Positions 17,314-25,827 of a stretch of 64,000 nucleotides of DNA are shown here, one piece after another; the first letter of the stretch is position 1, and each line of letters begins with the position of its first letter. The stretch lies in contig NZ_JBDKSS010000005.1 in the NCBI RefSeq assembly GCF_039680535.1, forward strand, positions 62,001 to 126,000, in the 5' to 3' direction. The notes under the pieces were generated by a model. That model did no database searches. It was not told the origin of the DNA and was given only the letters and a program-made list of their open reading frames with translations. This stretch comes from Parvibaculum sp039680535. Lineage in GTDB: Bacteria > Pseudomonadota > Alphaproteobacteria > Parvibaculales > Parvibaculaceae. The translations under genes were made by a program, and so were the position numbers.

Positions 17314-18279
17314 TTACTTCAGGCCGAGCTTCGCGAGTTCCTGCTGCGCGAAGATGTAGGGCATCGGATAGTAGCCGTCCTTGGACGTATCCTTCTGCCC
17401 GTCGAGCGAAAGCACGAAGCGGAAGAACTCGCCGCGCAGCGGATCGAGCGCCGTCGAGGGGTTCTTGTTGACGTAGACATAGAGGAAGCGCGTGATCGGA
17501 TAGGCACCCGTGTAGGCGTTCTTCTGATTGGCTTCCTGGCACTGGCCGTCGCGGCCGGCGACCGGCACGGCCTTGACGTCGGCCGTCTTGTAGCCGATGC
17601 CCGAGTAGCCCATCGCGAACTTGTCGGCGGCAACGCCCTGCACGACGGCGGACGAACCCGGCTGTTCCTTCACCGAGTCCTTGTAGTCGCCGTTCACCAG
17701 CGTCACTTCCTTGAAGTAGCCATAGGTGCCCGAGGCCGAGTTGCGGCCGAAGAGCGAGATCGGCTTCGAGGCCCATTCGCCCGTGAGACCGAGCTGGCCC
17801 CAGGTCGTGATGTCCGGCGAGCCGGAGAGGCGGCTCTTGGAGAACACGCCGTCGATCTGCGTCAGCGAGATGCAGGTCAGCGGATTGTCCTTGTTGACGT
17901 AGACGGCGAGCGTGTCGACCGCGACGCGCACCTGGGTCGGCTTGTAGCCGTACTTCTGCTCGAAGGCGTCGATCTCGGCGGCCTTCATCGGGCGGGACAT
18001 CGGGCCGAACTGCGAGGTGCCGGCGATCAGCGCGGGCGGAGCAGTCGACGAACCCTTGCCTTCGATCTCGATCTTCACGGCAGGATACTGCGCCTTGTAA
18101 CCTTCGGCCCAAAGCGTCATGAGATTGTTCAGCGTGTCGGAGCCGATGGACTTCAGGCTTCCGGACACACCGGTGGTGGGCTGGTACGGCTGGTACCGGC
18201 TGTCGATATCCATTGCGAACGCGCTGGTGGCGGTGAGCGTAACCGCGAGCGCGCCCAGGAGAGCTTTTATGCGCTTCAT
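17314..18279 (-). CDS. pstS: phosphate-binding periplasmic protein PstS
   Basis: Predicted 321-residue periplasmic receptor of the phosphate importer. A signal peptide (MKRIKALLGALAVTLTATSA) ends in AFA near residue 22. The mature protein has the phosphate-binding segments SLKSIGSDTLNNLM and GKGSSTAPPALIAGTSQFGP with MSRPMKAAEI, and later GRNSASGTYGYFKE and AMGYSGIGYKT. It contains a Cys pair (LTCISL and DGQCQE) that could form a disulfide. It is first in the minus-strand pst operon, 89 bp downstream of a Pho box, and is separated from pstC by a hairpin. Confidence 0.96.
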   Translation of the reverse strand: MKRIKALLGALAVTLTATSAFAMDIDSRYQPYQPTTGVSGSLKSIGSDTLNNLMTLWAEGYKAQYPAVKIEIEGKGSSTAPPALIAGTSQFGPMSRPMKAAEIDAFEQKYGYKPTQVRVAVDTLAVYVNKDNPLTCISLTQIDGVFSKSRLSGSPDITTWGQLGLTGEWASKPISLFGRNSASGTYGYFKEVTLVNGDYKDSVKEQPGSSAVVQGVAADKFAMGYSGIGYKTADVKAVPVAGRDGQCQEANQKNAYTGAYPITRFLYVYVNKNPSTALDPLRGEFFRFVLSLDGQKDTSKDGYYPMPYIFAQQELAKLGLK

Positions 18280-18367
18280 TAGGGGTGACCTTCTTCAAGA
18301 AAGCTTTGGCGTGCGGCGGTAGTGCCCCGCCCCGTCTGCGTTCTTAAGTGGACCCAATGAAGGCCGT

Positions 18368-18396
18368 GCAACGGTTTTATGACGTAATAGTGACAG
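18368..18396 (-). promoter_or_regulatory. Pho box (three 7-bp repeats), pstS promoter
   Basis: Minus strand: CTGTCAC-TATT-ACGTCAT-AAAA-CCGTTGC, three units at an 11-bp period. The outer unit is identical to that of the porin Pho box. It lies 89 bp ahead of the pstS start and implies PhoB-dependent induction of the pst operon. Confidence 0.8.
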
Positions 18397-18505
18397 CGCC
18401 CTGCCTGACCGCGGAAACCGGGCACATGCGGACGATTGCGGCACAACGACGCCGATTCATGTCGACAGATTGTGGCCCCGTTGTCACACAGGGCTGAGGT
18501 AACCG

Positions 18506-18943
18506 TCAGGAGGCTGAAGGGGACCGCGCGTCGACGGCGGCGGGATTGAAGAACATGCCCATGCGCAGACTGTCGGCGATGCGCATGGCCCGCTCCATGT
18601 AGGCGTCGGCCGTGGCGCGCGGGCAAACATCATCGAGCGTCGAACGGAAAAGCGCGAGCCAATGGTCGAAATGCTCCGGCCGAACCGTCTTCAGACGCAT
18701 ATGGACCAGCATGGGCTGCCCCTTGTAGCGGCCGGAGGTCAGCATGACCGAGGACCAGAAATCGAACATCTTGTGAAGATGCGGTTCCCAATCGGCGCCG
18801 ATGGCACGCTCGAAGATCGGACCGAGGATCGCGTCTTCGCGTATCCGCCCGTAAAAGGTGCGGACAACCAGCTCGATCTCTCGCTCATCGGTCAGCGCGG
18901 GCGGCAAAGTCCGCCGTCCTGCGCCATCTGCGCGCTCGTCCAT
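18506..18943 (-). CDS. group III truncated hemoglobin
   Basis: Predicted 145-residue heme protein of the truncated globin family. FYGRIREDAILGPIFERAI, DWEPHLHKMFDFWSSVML and GRYKGQPMLVHMRL, followed by PEHFDHWLALF, are the group III signature. The His of the HFDHW segment is the likely proximal ligand and the His of HLHKMF a distal-pocket residue. Such proteins bind O2 or NO. The start at 18943 has GGAG eight bases upstream; a longer frame from 18967 lacks a ribosome site. It is isolated from its neighbours, between pstS and an MFS gene. Confidence 0.88.
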   Translation of the reverse strand: MDERADGAGRRTLPPALTDEREIELVVRTFYGRIREDAILGPIFERAIGADWEPHLHKMFDFWSSVMLTSGRYKGQPMLVHMRLKTVRPEHFDHWLALFRSTLDDVCPRATADAYMERAMRIADSLRMGMFFNPAAVDARSPSAS

Positions 18944-19036
18944 CCGGCAATCTCCGGTCAGGCCCATTGGCTACATGGCTGACATAGGCGTGTTGACCGC
19001 CCGGCGCAATGCCGCCGCATGCGGCAAAAGGACGGC

Positions 19037-20389
19037 CTAGCCCAGCCCGTGAAGCCGCGCCCGCTCGATGTCGGCCTTAAGCGTTTTGGCCGCGAGTACG
19101 TAATGAACTGCCGCCCATAACCACACAATGGAAATGGTCAACAGCGCATAGCGCAGCGACTCCTTTCCGTAGGTCGCGCCGTAGAGATCGCTGAGAAGCC
19201 CGGCGAGCTGCGGTCCCATTCCCATGCCGATGAGATTGAGGACGAGCAGGAGCACGGCCGAAGCGGCTGCGCGCATACGCACCGTGACGAGCGCCTGCGT
19301 CATGGCGAGAGACGGCGCGATATAGGCCGCCCCGCCGAAGGCGGGAATGATGAAGATCGCCAGCGCCGCCACCTTGCCCGCCGACAGATAGAGAGCGATG
19401 GAAAAGGGAAAGCAGATGCCGACCACAATGGCGACCGTCCAGACGTTCCACCGCGCATCGCGCTTGGCCAGCCGGTCAGCGAAATAGCCCGTGAAATATG
19501 TGCCCGCACCGCCGGAGATGCCGATGATGAGGGCGAGCGCGGTGCCGATCTCGCCCGGCGTCATGGCAAAGGAACGCGAGAGGAAAGCCGGCAGCCAGGT
19601 TACGCCCGCATATCCGCCCATGGCGGCAAGGGCCGAGCCGAAGGCGATATGACGGAAGGAACGCTGCGACCAGAGCAGGCGGAAGACCTCACCGATGCGG
19701 GGCGCGGCGCCTTCGCCTTGCGCGGTCAGGCCGTCGGCATGGCCGCGCACCGGCTCCTTCAGCGTGAAACGGACGAGAAGCGCGATAAGCAGGCCCGGCA
19801 CGCCCACGACATAGAATGCCGCTCGCCAGCCATACCACTGGCTTATCCAGCCGCCGACCAGAAAGCCGATAAGGATGCCGATATTGATGCCGAGCGAGTA
19901 GACGCCCATGGCGCTGGCGCGTTTCTCGGGCGGGAACATGTCGGAGATCATGGAGTGAGCGGGCGGGCTCGACCCGGCCTCGCCGACGCCAACGCCAATG
20001 CGGGCCAGCGCAAGCTGCGCGAAGCTCGTCACCGAACCGCAAACCACCGTCATGCCGGAAAAGATCGTCAGCGCCAGCGAGATGATGTTGCGGCGGTTGC
20101 CGCGATCGGCCCAGACGGCGATCGGAATGCCGAGGGTCGCATAAAAGAGTGCGAAGGTGATGCCCGAGAGAAAGCCGAGCTGCGTGTCGCTGAGCCCCAA
20201 CTCCATCTTGATCGGCTGCAAGAGGATCGAGAGGATCTGGCGATCGACGTAGTTCGCCGTATAAGCCAGCATCAAAAGCCCGAGCGCGTAATTGCGATAG
20301 GCGGGCGAAAAGGCCACGGATGCCAATGATGCGTCTTTGGAAACGCTTCGCGCGGACGCAACTATGGCTGCGCTTGCCTCGTCAGTCAT
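19037..20389 (-). CDS. MFS transporter (spinster-like group)
   Basis: Predicted 450-residue inner-membrane carrier with about 12 hydrophobic helices. The N-terminal half has YTANYVDRQILSILLQPIKM, LGLSDTQLGFLSGITFAL and the loop 2-3 motif WADRGNRRNII, then RIGVGVGEAGSSPPAHSMIS, which is characteristic of spinster-type major facilitators often found in catabolic gene sets. The substrate is unknown. It is divergent from the Ada/AlkA gene, 184 bp away, and does not appear to be in an operon. Confidence 0.9.
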   Translation of the reverse strand: MTDEASAAIVASARSVSKDASLASVAFSPAYRNYALGLLMLAYTANYVDRQILSILLQPIKMELGLSDTQLGFLSGITFALFYATLGIPIAVWADRGNRRNIISLALTIFSGMTVVCGSVTSFAQLALARIGVGVGEAGSSPPAHSMISDMFPPEKRASAMGVYSLGINIGILIGFLVGGWISQWYGWRAAFYVVGVPGLLIALLVRFTLKEPVRGHADGLTAQGEGAAPRIGEVFRLLWSQRSFRHIAFGSALAAMGGYAGVTWLPAFLSRSFAMTPGEIGTALALIIGISGGAGTYFTGYFADRLAKRDARWNVWTVAIVVGICFPFSIALYLSAGKVAALAIFIIPAFGGAAYIAPSLAMTQALVTVRMRAAASAVLLLVLNLIGMGMGPQLAGLLSDLYGATYGKESLRYALLTISIVWLWAAVHYVLAAKTLKADIERARLHGLG

Positions 20390-20573
20390 GCAGATCCTCC
20401 CAGATCGCGGCCTCTTCGCGGATTGCTCCGTCTCTCCCCGGCCTGGGCCAAGCGTAACAGGGGGCGACGCTTTGACAACCCGCTGAATGCGCCAACATTC
20501 CTGTCAGGAGGACGGCAATGGAGATGTCCGTTTTTGGCGAGTGCAGGCTGAGCGCCCGGAGTAGACTTCTCTT

Positions 20574-22049
20574 ATGACCGCCGAAACCCTCGATCCCGAT
20601 TTCTGCTACCGCGTGATCAGCGCGAAGGACGCCCGCTTCGACGGGCGCATCTTCACCTGCGTCACCTCGACAGGAATCTATTGCCGGCCGATCTGCCCGG
20701 CGCGAACGCCGAAGCGGGAGAATTGCCGCTTCGTTGCGAGCGCGGCGGCGGCCGAGGCGCTCGGTTTCCGCTCTTGCCTCCGCTGCCGCCCGGAAACGGC
20801 ACCGGGCACCCCCGCCTGGGCAGGCACACAGGCCTCGGTCGCGCGCGCGCTCAGGCTCATAGAGGATGGCGCGCTGGACGAGGATGGCGTCGAGGCGCTG
20901 GCCGCCCGCGTCGGTCTTGGTGCGCGGCAGCTTCGGCGTCTCTTCCTCGCGCATGTCGGCGCAACGCCGCAGACAGTCGCTGCAAACCGGCGCCTGCTGA
21001 CGGCGAAGCAGCTCATCACCGAAACGAATATGAGCTTTGCCGACATCGCCTTCGCCTCGGGCTATCGAAGCCTTCGCCGTTTCAACGACGCCGTTCTGGC
21101 AAGCTATGGCGTCGCGCCGACGGCGCTGCGCCGCGACAAGTCCGCGGAGCTCGCGCCCGCGACAGGAAGCGCGATCAGGCTGCGCCTCGGCTATCGCCCG
21201 CCCTTCGACTGGGAGCTGCTTCTTTCCTATCTCTCGATCCGCGCCATTCCCGGCATCGAGGAAATCGGCACGGCTGAATATCGCCGCAGCTTCCGCCTAG
21301 CCGACGCCTCGGGTGTCATTACGGTCGCCGCCTCTGCCAGACCGAACGCGCTCGACATCGATGTCCGGGGCGAAGGCCGCCTTCCCATCCGCCAGATATC
21401 CACGCGCATCAGGCGGCTCTTCGATCTCGACGCGGACCCGTTGGCGATTGCCGCATGTCTGCGCGACGATGCGCTGCTCGGCCCACGCCTCGCGCAGGCG
21501 GCAGGCATGCGCGTGCCGGGCACCTTCGACGGCTTCGAGCTTGGGGTACGCGCAATCCTCGGCCAGCAGGTCTCGGTAAAGGGCGCGACGACATTGGCAG
21601 GCCGCGTCGTCGCGCGCGCCGGCGAGCCGCTCCCGCGCGGAGATGGGAGGCTCACGCATTATTTCCCGACACCGGAATCGCTCGCCCGCGCCGATCTTTC
21701 CGGCCTCGGCCTCACGGGCGCACGCATTGCCGCGCTCAAGGCTTTCGCAAAGGCCGTCGCGCATGGCGATGTGAGTTTCGATCCCGCGCAGACGCTCGAG
21801 GAAAAGATCGCGGAGCTTTGCGCGGTGCCCGGCATCGGCGAATGGACGGCGCAATACATCGCGCTGCGCGCCGTCGGCGAGCCCGACGCCTTCCCCGCGT
21901 CCGACCTCGGGCTTCGTAAGGCGGCGGGCAATGTTTCGACACACGCGCTCGAAGACATGGCGGAACGCTGGCGGCCCTGGCGCGGCTATGCGGCACTTCT
22001 CTTGTGGATGGTGCCCGAGGTCGAGGCACGGGCGCTCGCAGCAGAATGA
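20574..22049 (+). CDS. alkA: Ada-type regulator fused to AlkA-type DNA-3-methyladenine glycosylase
   Basis: Predicted 491-residue fusion protein for alkylation repair. Residues 1-75 form an Ada methylphosphotriester-binding zinc domain with Cys37, Cys41, Cys68 and Cys71 in the spacing of E. coli Ada (38, 42, 69, 72). Residues 85-180 form an AraC-type double helix-turn-helix (FADIAFASGYRSLRRFN). Residues 190-491 are an AlkA-like glycosylase with LGQQVSVKGATTLAGR, the helix-hairpin-helix CAVPGIGEWTAQYIALRA and a catalytic Asp near 444 in FPASDLGLRKA. The protein removes alkylated bases and may activate its own operon. ogt starts 12 bp after its stop. Confidence 0.93.
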   Translation: MTAETLDPDFCYRVISAKDARFDGRIFTCVTSTGIYCRPICPARTPKRENCRFVASAAAAEALGFRSCLRCRPETAPGTPAWAGTQASVARALRLIEDGALDEDGVEALAARVGLGARQLRRLFLAHVGATPQTVAANRRLLTAKQLITETNMSFADIAFASGYRSLRRFNDAVLASYGVAPTALRRDKSAELAPATGSAIRLRLGYRPPFDWELLLSYLSIRAIPGIEEIGTAEYRRSFRLADASGVITVAASARPNALDIDVRGEGRLPIRQISTRIRRLFDLDADPLAIAACLRDDALLGPRLAQAAGMRVPGTFDGFELGVRAILGQQVSVKGATTLAGRVVARAGEPLPRGDGRLTHYFPTPESLARADLSGLGLTGARIAALKAFAKAVAHGDVSFDPAQTLEEKIAELCAVPGIGEWTAQYIALRAVGEPDAFPASDLGLRKAAGNVSTHALEDMAERWRPWRGYAALLLWMVPEVEARALAAE

Positions 22050-22060
22050 TGGAGGAAGAG

Positions 22061-22579
22061 ATGACACGATCCGTGCAGGGCGAACTCGCGGTGACGAGCC
22101 TCAAGACACCCATCGGGATTCTCCGGCTCGCAGCCAGCGAAGACGGCCTCGTCGCGGTCGTCTTTCCGCAAGAAAAAAAGAAACGTGAATTCGCAGACAC
22201 GCGCGGAAGCGACGCGGCGCAGACGCATCTCGGCGCAGCGGTGAAGGCGCTTGAGGAATATTTTGCGGGCAAGCGAAAGGATTTCAGCGATCTGAAGCTC
22301 GCCCCGAAAGGGACCGAGTTCCAGCTCGGCGTGTGGAAGGCGCTTCGCAAGATTCCCTTCGGCGCGACGAAGACCTATGCCGACATCGCGCGAACGATCG
22401 GCAATCCGAAGGCCATGCGCGCCGTAGGCCTCGCCAACGGGAAGAACCCGATCCCGATCATCGTGCCCTGCCACCGCGTCATCGGCGCGAATGGAACCCT
22501 GACCGGTTTCGGCGGCGGCCTGCCAACCAAGAAATGGCTGCTCGGCCATGAAGGCGTGGAGACGCCTGCCCTTCTCTAG
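22061..22579 (+). CDS. ogt: methylated-DNA--protein-cysteine S-methyltransferase
   Basis: Predicted 172-residue suicide enzyme that removes the methyl group from O6-methylguanine. The active-site PCHRV is in PIPIIVPCHRVIGANGTLTG. The DNA-binding helix region FQLGVWKALRKIPFGATKTY precedes it. Two earlier in-frame ATGs overlap the alkA stop; 22061 is preferred because GGAGGAAG lies just upstream and homology starts soon after. Close spacing to the Ada/AlkA fusion makes a two-gene alkylation-repair operon in which the methyltransferase activity, usually part of Ada, is a separate protein. Confidence 0.95.
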   Translation: MTRSVQGELAVTSLKTPIGILRLAASEDGLVAVVFPQEKKKREFADTRGSDAAQTHLGAAVKALEEYFAGKRKDFSDLKLAPKGTEFQLGVWKALRKIPFGATKTYADIARTIGNPKAMRAVGLANGKNPIPIIVPCHRVIGANGTLTGFGGGLPTKKWLLGHEGVETPALL

Positions 22580-22644
22580 GCCTTACACTTCGCCGCCGAA
22601 GATATTAAATAGAACGCAGCTTCACCTTCTGCGGAGAGTCGCGA

Positions 22645-22827
22645 ATGATCGCGCATGGCTATTTCGGGTTTGGCTGGCTCATCGTGGCCGTGCTCGACAT
22701 TTACGCGATCATCAAGATCGCCCAGAGCAACGCTTCGGCTCTTGCCAAGGCTATCTGGATCGTCGTCGTGCTCGCGCTGCCGGTGCTCGGCCTTATTCTG
22801 TGGTTCCTGTTCGGCCCCAAGGGGTAA
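22645..22827 (+). CDS. small membrane protein, phospholipase D nuclease N-terminal (PLDc_N)-like
   Basis: Sixty residues with two hydrophobic helices: GYFGFGWLIVAVLDIYAIIK and AIWIVVVLALPVLGLILWFL, ending FGPKG. This is the pattern of the PLDc_N domain found as short stand-alone proteins and at the start of cardiolipin synthases. GGAGAG is placed about eight bases before the ATG. It ends eight bases before the convergent bioD stop. The function of stand-alone forms is unknown. Confidence 0.8.
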   Translation: MIAHGYFGFGWLIVAVLDIYAIIKIAQSNASALAKAIWIVVVLALPVLGLILWFLFGPKG

Positions 22828-22834
22828 GACGCCC

Positions 22835-23494
22835 CTACTCGAACAATCGCGCCAGATCATGCTCGCCATTGCGCGGCAACGCGATGGTTTCGATACCGGC
22901 AAAGCGACGGATTGTTTCCACCGTTTCTTCCAGTGGCACGGGCGCGGAAAGCGACTCGCTCACCACGATGGCGCGGGGTTCGAGATCGTTGCGGCGCATG
23001 ACGTCGAGCGTCGTCAGCGTATGGCTGATCGTGCCGAGATAGGAACCGACGACAAGCAGCGGCACGATGGAAGCGGGTTTCAGCGCGATCATCCAGTCGA
23101 GCACCGTCCGGCTGTCGTCGATGGGCACCATGAGGCCGCCCACGCCCTCGATGACCAGCGGGTCATGGATCGCCGCGCGGGCGAGGCAATGATGGACGAG
23201 TTCGCCGAAGTCGATCTCCGCGCCTTCGCGCCGTGCCGCCATGTCGGGCGAAAGCGCCGCCGTGAACCGCCAGCGCGAAACGATATCCGCATTGTCGAAC
23301 TCGACGAGTTCACCCAGCGCCGCAAGAAGCGCCGCCGGATCGCTGGCCGCGAAACTCTCTTCATCGAGCCCGCTGACAATGGGCTTCAAGGCGCGGACCG
23401 GAAGGCCCTTCGCCAGAAGCTGGCGGACAAGCAAGGCGGAAACATAGGTCTTGCCGATATCGGTGCCGGAAGACGTGACGAAGATGGTGCTCAT
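22835..23494 (-). CDS. bioD: dethiobiotin synthetase
   Basis: Predicted 219-residue ATP-dependent carboxylase that closes the ureido ring of dethiobiotin. It opens with the P-loop IFVTSSGTDIGKTYVSALL, has LKPIVSGLDEES and later VIEGVGGLMVPIDDSRT, both typical of BioD. The start at 23494 is one base after the bioF stop; a longer frame into bioF is open but adds unrelated residues. It is the last gene of the minus-strand set of the quinone-oxidoreductase-like gene, bioF and bioD. Confidence 0.95.
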   Translation of the reverse strand: MSTIFVTSSGTDIGKTYVSALLVRQLLAKGLPVRALKPIVSGLDEESFAASDPAALLAALGELVEFDNADIVSRWRFTAALSPDMAARREGAEIDFGELVHHCLARAAIHDPLVIEGVGGLMVPIDDSRTVLDWMIALKPASIVPLLVVGSYLGTISHTLTTLDVMRRNDLEPRAIVVSESLSAPVPLEETVETIRRFAGIETIALPRNGEHDLARLFE

Positions 23495-23495
23495 A

Positions 23496-24662
23496 TTACT
23501 CGGCGGCTTGTTTCGGCAGGATGCTCTCGCGGACAAGGCCTGCGAGGCGCAGGATATCCTCGTCCTTGTGTTCGGCCGTGAAGGTGAAGCGCAGGCGCGC
23601 CGTGCCCGCGGGCACGGTTGGCGGGCGGATGCCCGTGACGAGATAGCCTTCCGCTTCGAGCAGCGCCGATGCCTTCAGCGTTGCTTCGGCCTCGCCGATG
23701 ACGAGCGGCACGATGGGGCTTTCCGGCGCAGGCAGATTGAGTTCGCGGGCGAAGAGAGCCGCCTTCTTCACCGGCAGCGCCGCATAGTCCGGATTCTCCT
23801 CGATGACGTCGAGCGCCGCGATGGCTGCGGCGACGGAGGCAGGCGGAAGGCCGGTCGAATAGATGAGCGTGCGGGCGCGGGTGCGGATGAGATCGACCAC
23901 CGCTTTCGACGCGCAGAGATAGCCGCCGTAAGAACCGATGGCCTTGGAAAGCGTGCCCATCTGCAAGGGCACATCGGCCTTCACGCCGGTGACGAAGCTG
24001 GAGCCGCGCCCCTCGCCTACGACACCGATGCCATGCGCGTCGTCGGTCATCAGCCAGGCGTCATGCGATTTTGCCAGCGCCGCCATTTCATGCACGGGCG
24101 CGAGATCGCCATCCATGCTAAAAACGCCGTCGGTCAGGATCAGGCAATGACGCGCCTTTCCGCGATGCGCGGCCAGAAGCTCCGCCAGATGCGCGAGATC
24201 ATTATGGCGGAAGATATGCGCTTCCGCGCCCGAGAGCTTCGTGCCCATGAGAAGACAGGAATGCGAAAGCTCATCGGCGATGATGACATCGCCGGGACCG
24301 ACAAGCGCGGGCACAATGCCGAGATTGGCGAGATAGCCCGAGCCGAAGATCACACAGTCTTCCGCCTGCTTCAGCTTCGTGAGCCGCGCTTCGAGCACCG
24401 CGAACAACGGATGATTGCCGGTGACGAGGCGCGAGGCGCCAGAGCCCGTGCCATAGGTTTCGATCGCCTCGATCGCCGCCTTCTTCACACGCGGATGCTG
24501 CGACAGATTGAGATAGTCGTTGCAGCAGAAGGAAATGAGCTCACGCCCGTTTCGCGTCGCGCGCACATTTTCGCGCCGGTCGGTCACCACCAGCCTGCGG
24601 CGCAGATTGCGTGCTTCCAGCTCGGCGAGCTTGGCGGCTGCGAAGGCGTCGAGCGAAGACAT
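23496..24662 (-). CDS. bioF: 8-amino-7-oxononanoate synthase
   Basis: Predicted 388-residue PLP enzyme that condenses pimeloyl-ACP (or CoA) with alanine. The start of the core is visible as FCCNDYLNLSQHPRVKKAA and GTGSGASRLVTGNHPLFAVLE. The PLP site has MTDDAHGIGVVGEGRGSS, and the Schiff-base Lys is in MGTLSKAIGSYGGYL. The ATG at 24662 shares its A with the TGA of the upstream oxidoreductase gene. An overlapping GTG three bases earlier is possible. It is translationally coupled on both sides. Confidence 0.96.
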   Translation of the reverse strand: MSSLDAFAAAKLAELEARNLRRRLVVTDRRENVRATRNGRELISFCCNDYLNLSQHPRVKKAAIEAIETYGTGSGASRLVTGNHPLFAVLEARLTKLKQAEDCVIFGSGYLANLGIVPALVGPGDVIIADELSHSCLLMGTKLSGAEAHIFRHNDLAHLAELLAAHRGKARHCLILTDGVFSMDGDLAPVHEMAALAKSHDAWLMTDDAHGIGVVGEGRGSSFVTGVKADVPLQMGTLSKAIGSYGGYLCASKAVVDLIRTRARTLIYSTGLPPASVAAAIAALDVIEENPDYAALPVKKAALFARELNLPAPESPIVPLVIGEAEATLKASALLEAEGYLVTGIRPPTVPAGTARLRFTFTAEHKDEDILRLAGLVRESILPKQAAE

Positions 24663-25642
24663 CACGCATTCACCTGGATGACCGGCTTGCCGATGCTCTT
24701 GCGCTCCAGCAGGCCTTGCAACACGTTGCCCGCCTGTTCGAGCGGGAAGGTCGCCGTCGGTTCGGGATGAATCTTCCCTTCAACGACCCATTGGGTGAGC
24801 TTCTTCATCAACGGAATATTCGCCTTCGGATTGGCGCGGATTTCCCCACCCCAATCGACGCCGACGAGAGAGGCGCGCTTCAGCAGCGCCAGATTGAGCG
24901 GCAGTTTCGGAATCTCGCCATTGGCAAAGCCGACGACGAGATGGCGGCCGCCGGGCGCGAGGCAGCGGAACGCCGTTTCCGAATAGGCGCCGCCGACCGG
25001 ATCGTAGACCACATTGACGCCGCGCTTTCCGGTCAGCGCATCGAGCGCTTTTCGCCATTCGGGGTCGGAATAGTCGAGCACTTCATCCGCGCCATGCGCC
25101 TTGGCGGCGGCGCGCTTTTCCGCAGAGGATGCCGCCGCGATGACGCGCGCGCCCATGGCCTTCGCCACGTCGATCGCCGCCATGCCGACGCCGCCCGCCG
25201 CGCCCAGCACCAGAACCGTCTCGCCGGGCTGGAGCTTGCCGCAATTCTCGAAGCCGTAAAGCGCGGTGCAATAGGAGACGAGAAAGCCCGCCGCCGCTTC
25301 CGCGCTCATCTCGTCGGGGATCGTGGAGCACATGGCTGCGGGCAGCACCAGCTTTTCGGCGAGCGCGCCACGGCTCAACAATGCCATCACGCGGTTGCCG
25401 ATGAGCTCGCCCGGCAGCCCCTCGCCGACCGCCTCAATGGTGCCCGCGACCTCGCTGCCCGGCACAAAGGGAAGCGGCAGCTTCACCTGATAGGTGCCGC
25501 GCACGAAGAGCGCGTCGACATAGCCGAGCCCCGCCGCCTCAACCGCGAGCAGAACCTCACCAGGGCCGGGAACAGGTTCCGGCGCTTCCTCGACGGCGAG
25601 GGTCCTGGGTTCACCATAATTGACGCAGCGTATGACGCGCAT
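24662..25642 (-). CDS. zinc-free quinone oxidoreductase-like MDR protein
   Basis: Predicted 326-residue medium-chain reductase of the NADPH:quinone oxidoreductase group. The catalytic domain reads GEVLLAVEAAGLGYVDALFV and LPFVPGSEVAGTIEAVGEG. The Rossmann motif is VLVLGAAGGVGMAAIDVAKA, and NVVYDPVGG follows. The Cys/His zinc ligands of alcohol dehydrogenases are absent. It is the first gene of the minus-strand bioF-bioD set and overlaps bioF by one base, which is unusual. A role in making or salvaging a biotin precursor is possible but not shown; simple co-transcription is the alternative. Confidence 0.88.
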   Translation of the reverse strand: MRVIRCVNYGEPRTLAVEEAPEPVPGPGEVLLAVEAAGLGYVDALFVRGTYQVKLPLPFVPGSEVAGTIEAVGEGLPGELIGNRVMALLSRGALAEKLVLPAAMCSTIPDEMSAEAAAGFLVSYCTALYGFENCGKLQPGETVLVLGAAGGVGMAAIDVAKAMGARVIAAASSAEKRAAAKAHGADEVLDYSDPEWRKALDALTGKRGVNVVYDPVGGAYSETAFRCLAPGGRHLVVGFANGEIPKLPLNLALLKRASLVGVDWGGEIRANPKANIPLMKKLTQWVVEGKIHPEPTATFPLEQAGNVLQGLLERKSIGKPVIQVNA

Positions 25643-25684
25643 GGGAGGTAACTTTCGGATGTCATTGGGCTTTCGGAGCAGACC

Positions 25685-25721
25685 CTAGATCGCGACAGGC
25701 AAAAGTGTAAGCGGTTTTTGC
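25685..25721 (-). promoter_or_regulatory. promoter-like block, shared with the terB-like gene
   Basis: On the minus strand this begins GCAAAAACCGCTTACAC, continues TTTTGCCTGTCGCG and ends ATCTAG. The same block with few changes occurs at 49133-49167. It lies about 43 bp ahead of the oxidoreductase start. It could be a promoter or a small dispersed repeat. Confidence 0.5.
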
Positions 25722-25758
25722 GCGCGGGCCCCGACCTGTCCGGGCCCCGCCCTGCGCC

Positions 25759-25786
25759 TTGCAATGCGGGGAAAGCTGCCTATGCT
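25759..25786 (+). promoter_or_regulatory. probable sigma-70 promoter of bioB
   Basis: TTGCAA (25759-25764), a 16-base spacer and TATGCT (25781-25786), 42 bp before the bioB start. The stretch CTATGCTGCGCTC is shared, with one change, with the region ahead of bioA. No TTATCTATAA-type BioR box was seen. Confidence 0.55.
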
Positions 25787-25827
25787 GCGCTCCGACAATT
25801 ATATTTCCACAAGGGAAAGCGCCTCCC

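Noticed and set aside
18481..18509. Third Pho-box-like string, TTGTCAC-ACAG-GGCTGAG-GTAA-CCGTCAG
   Set aside because: The middle unit is poor, it runs into the end of the globin gene and no plus-strand gene follows.
25643..25827. BioR-type operator between the divergent bio operons
   Set aside because: No TTATCTATAA-like palindrome; only a weak TTATATTT string was seen.
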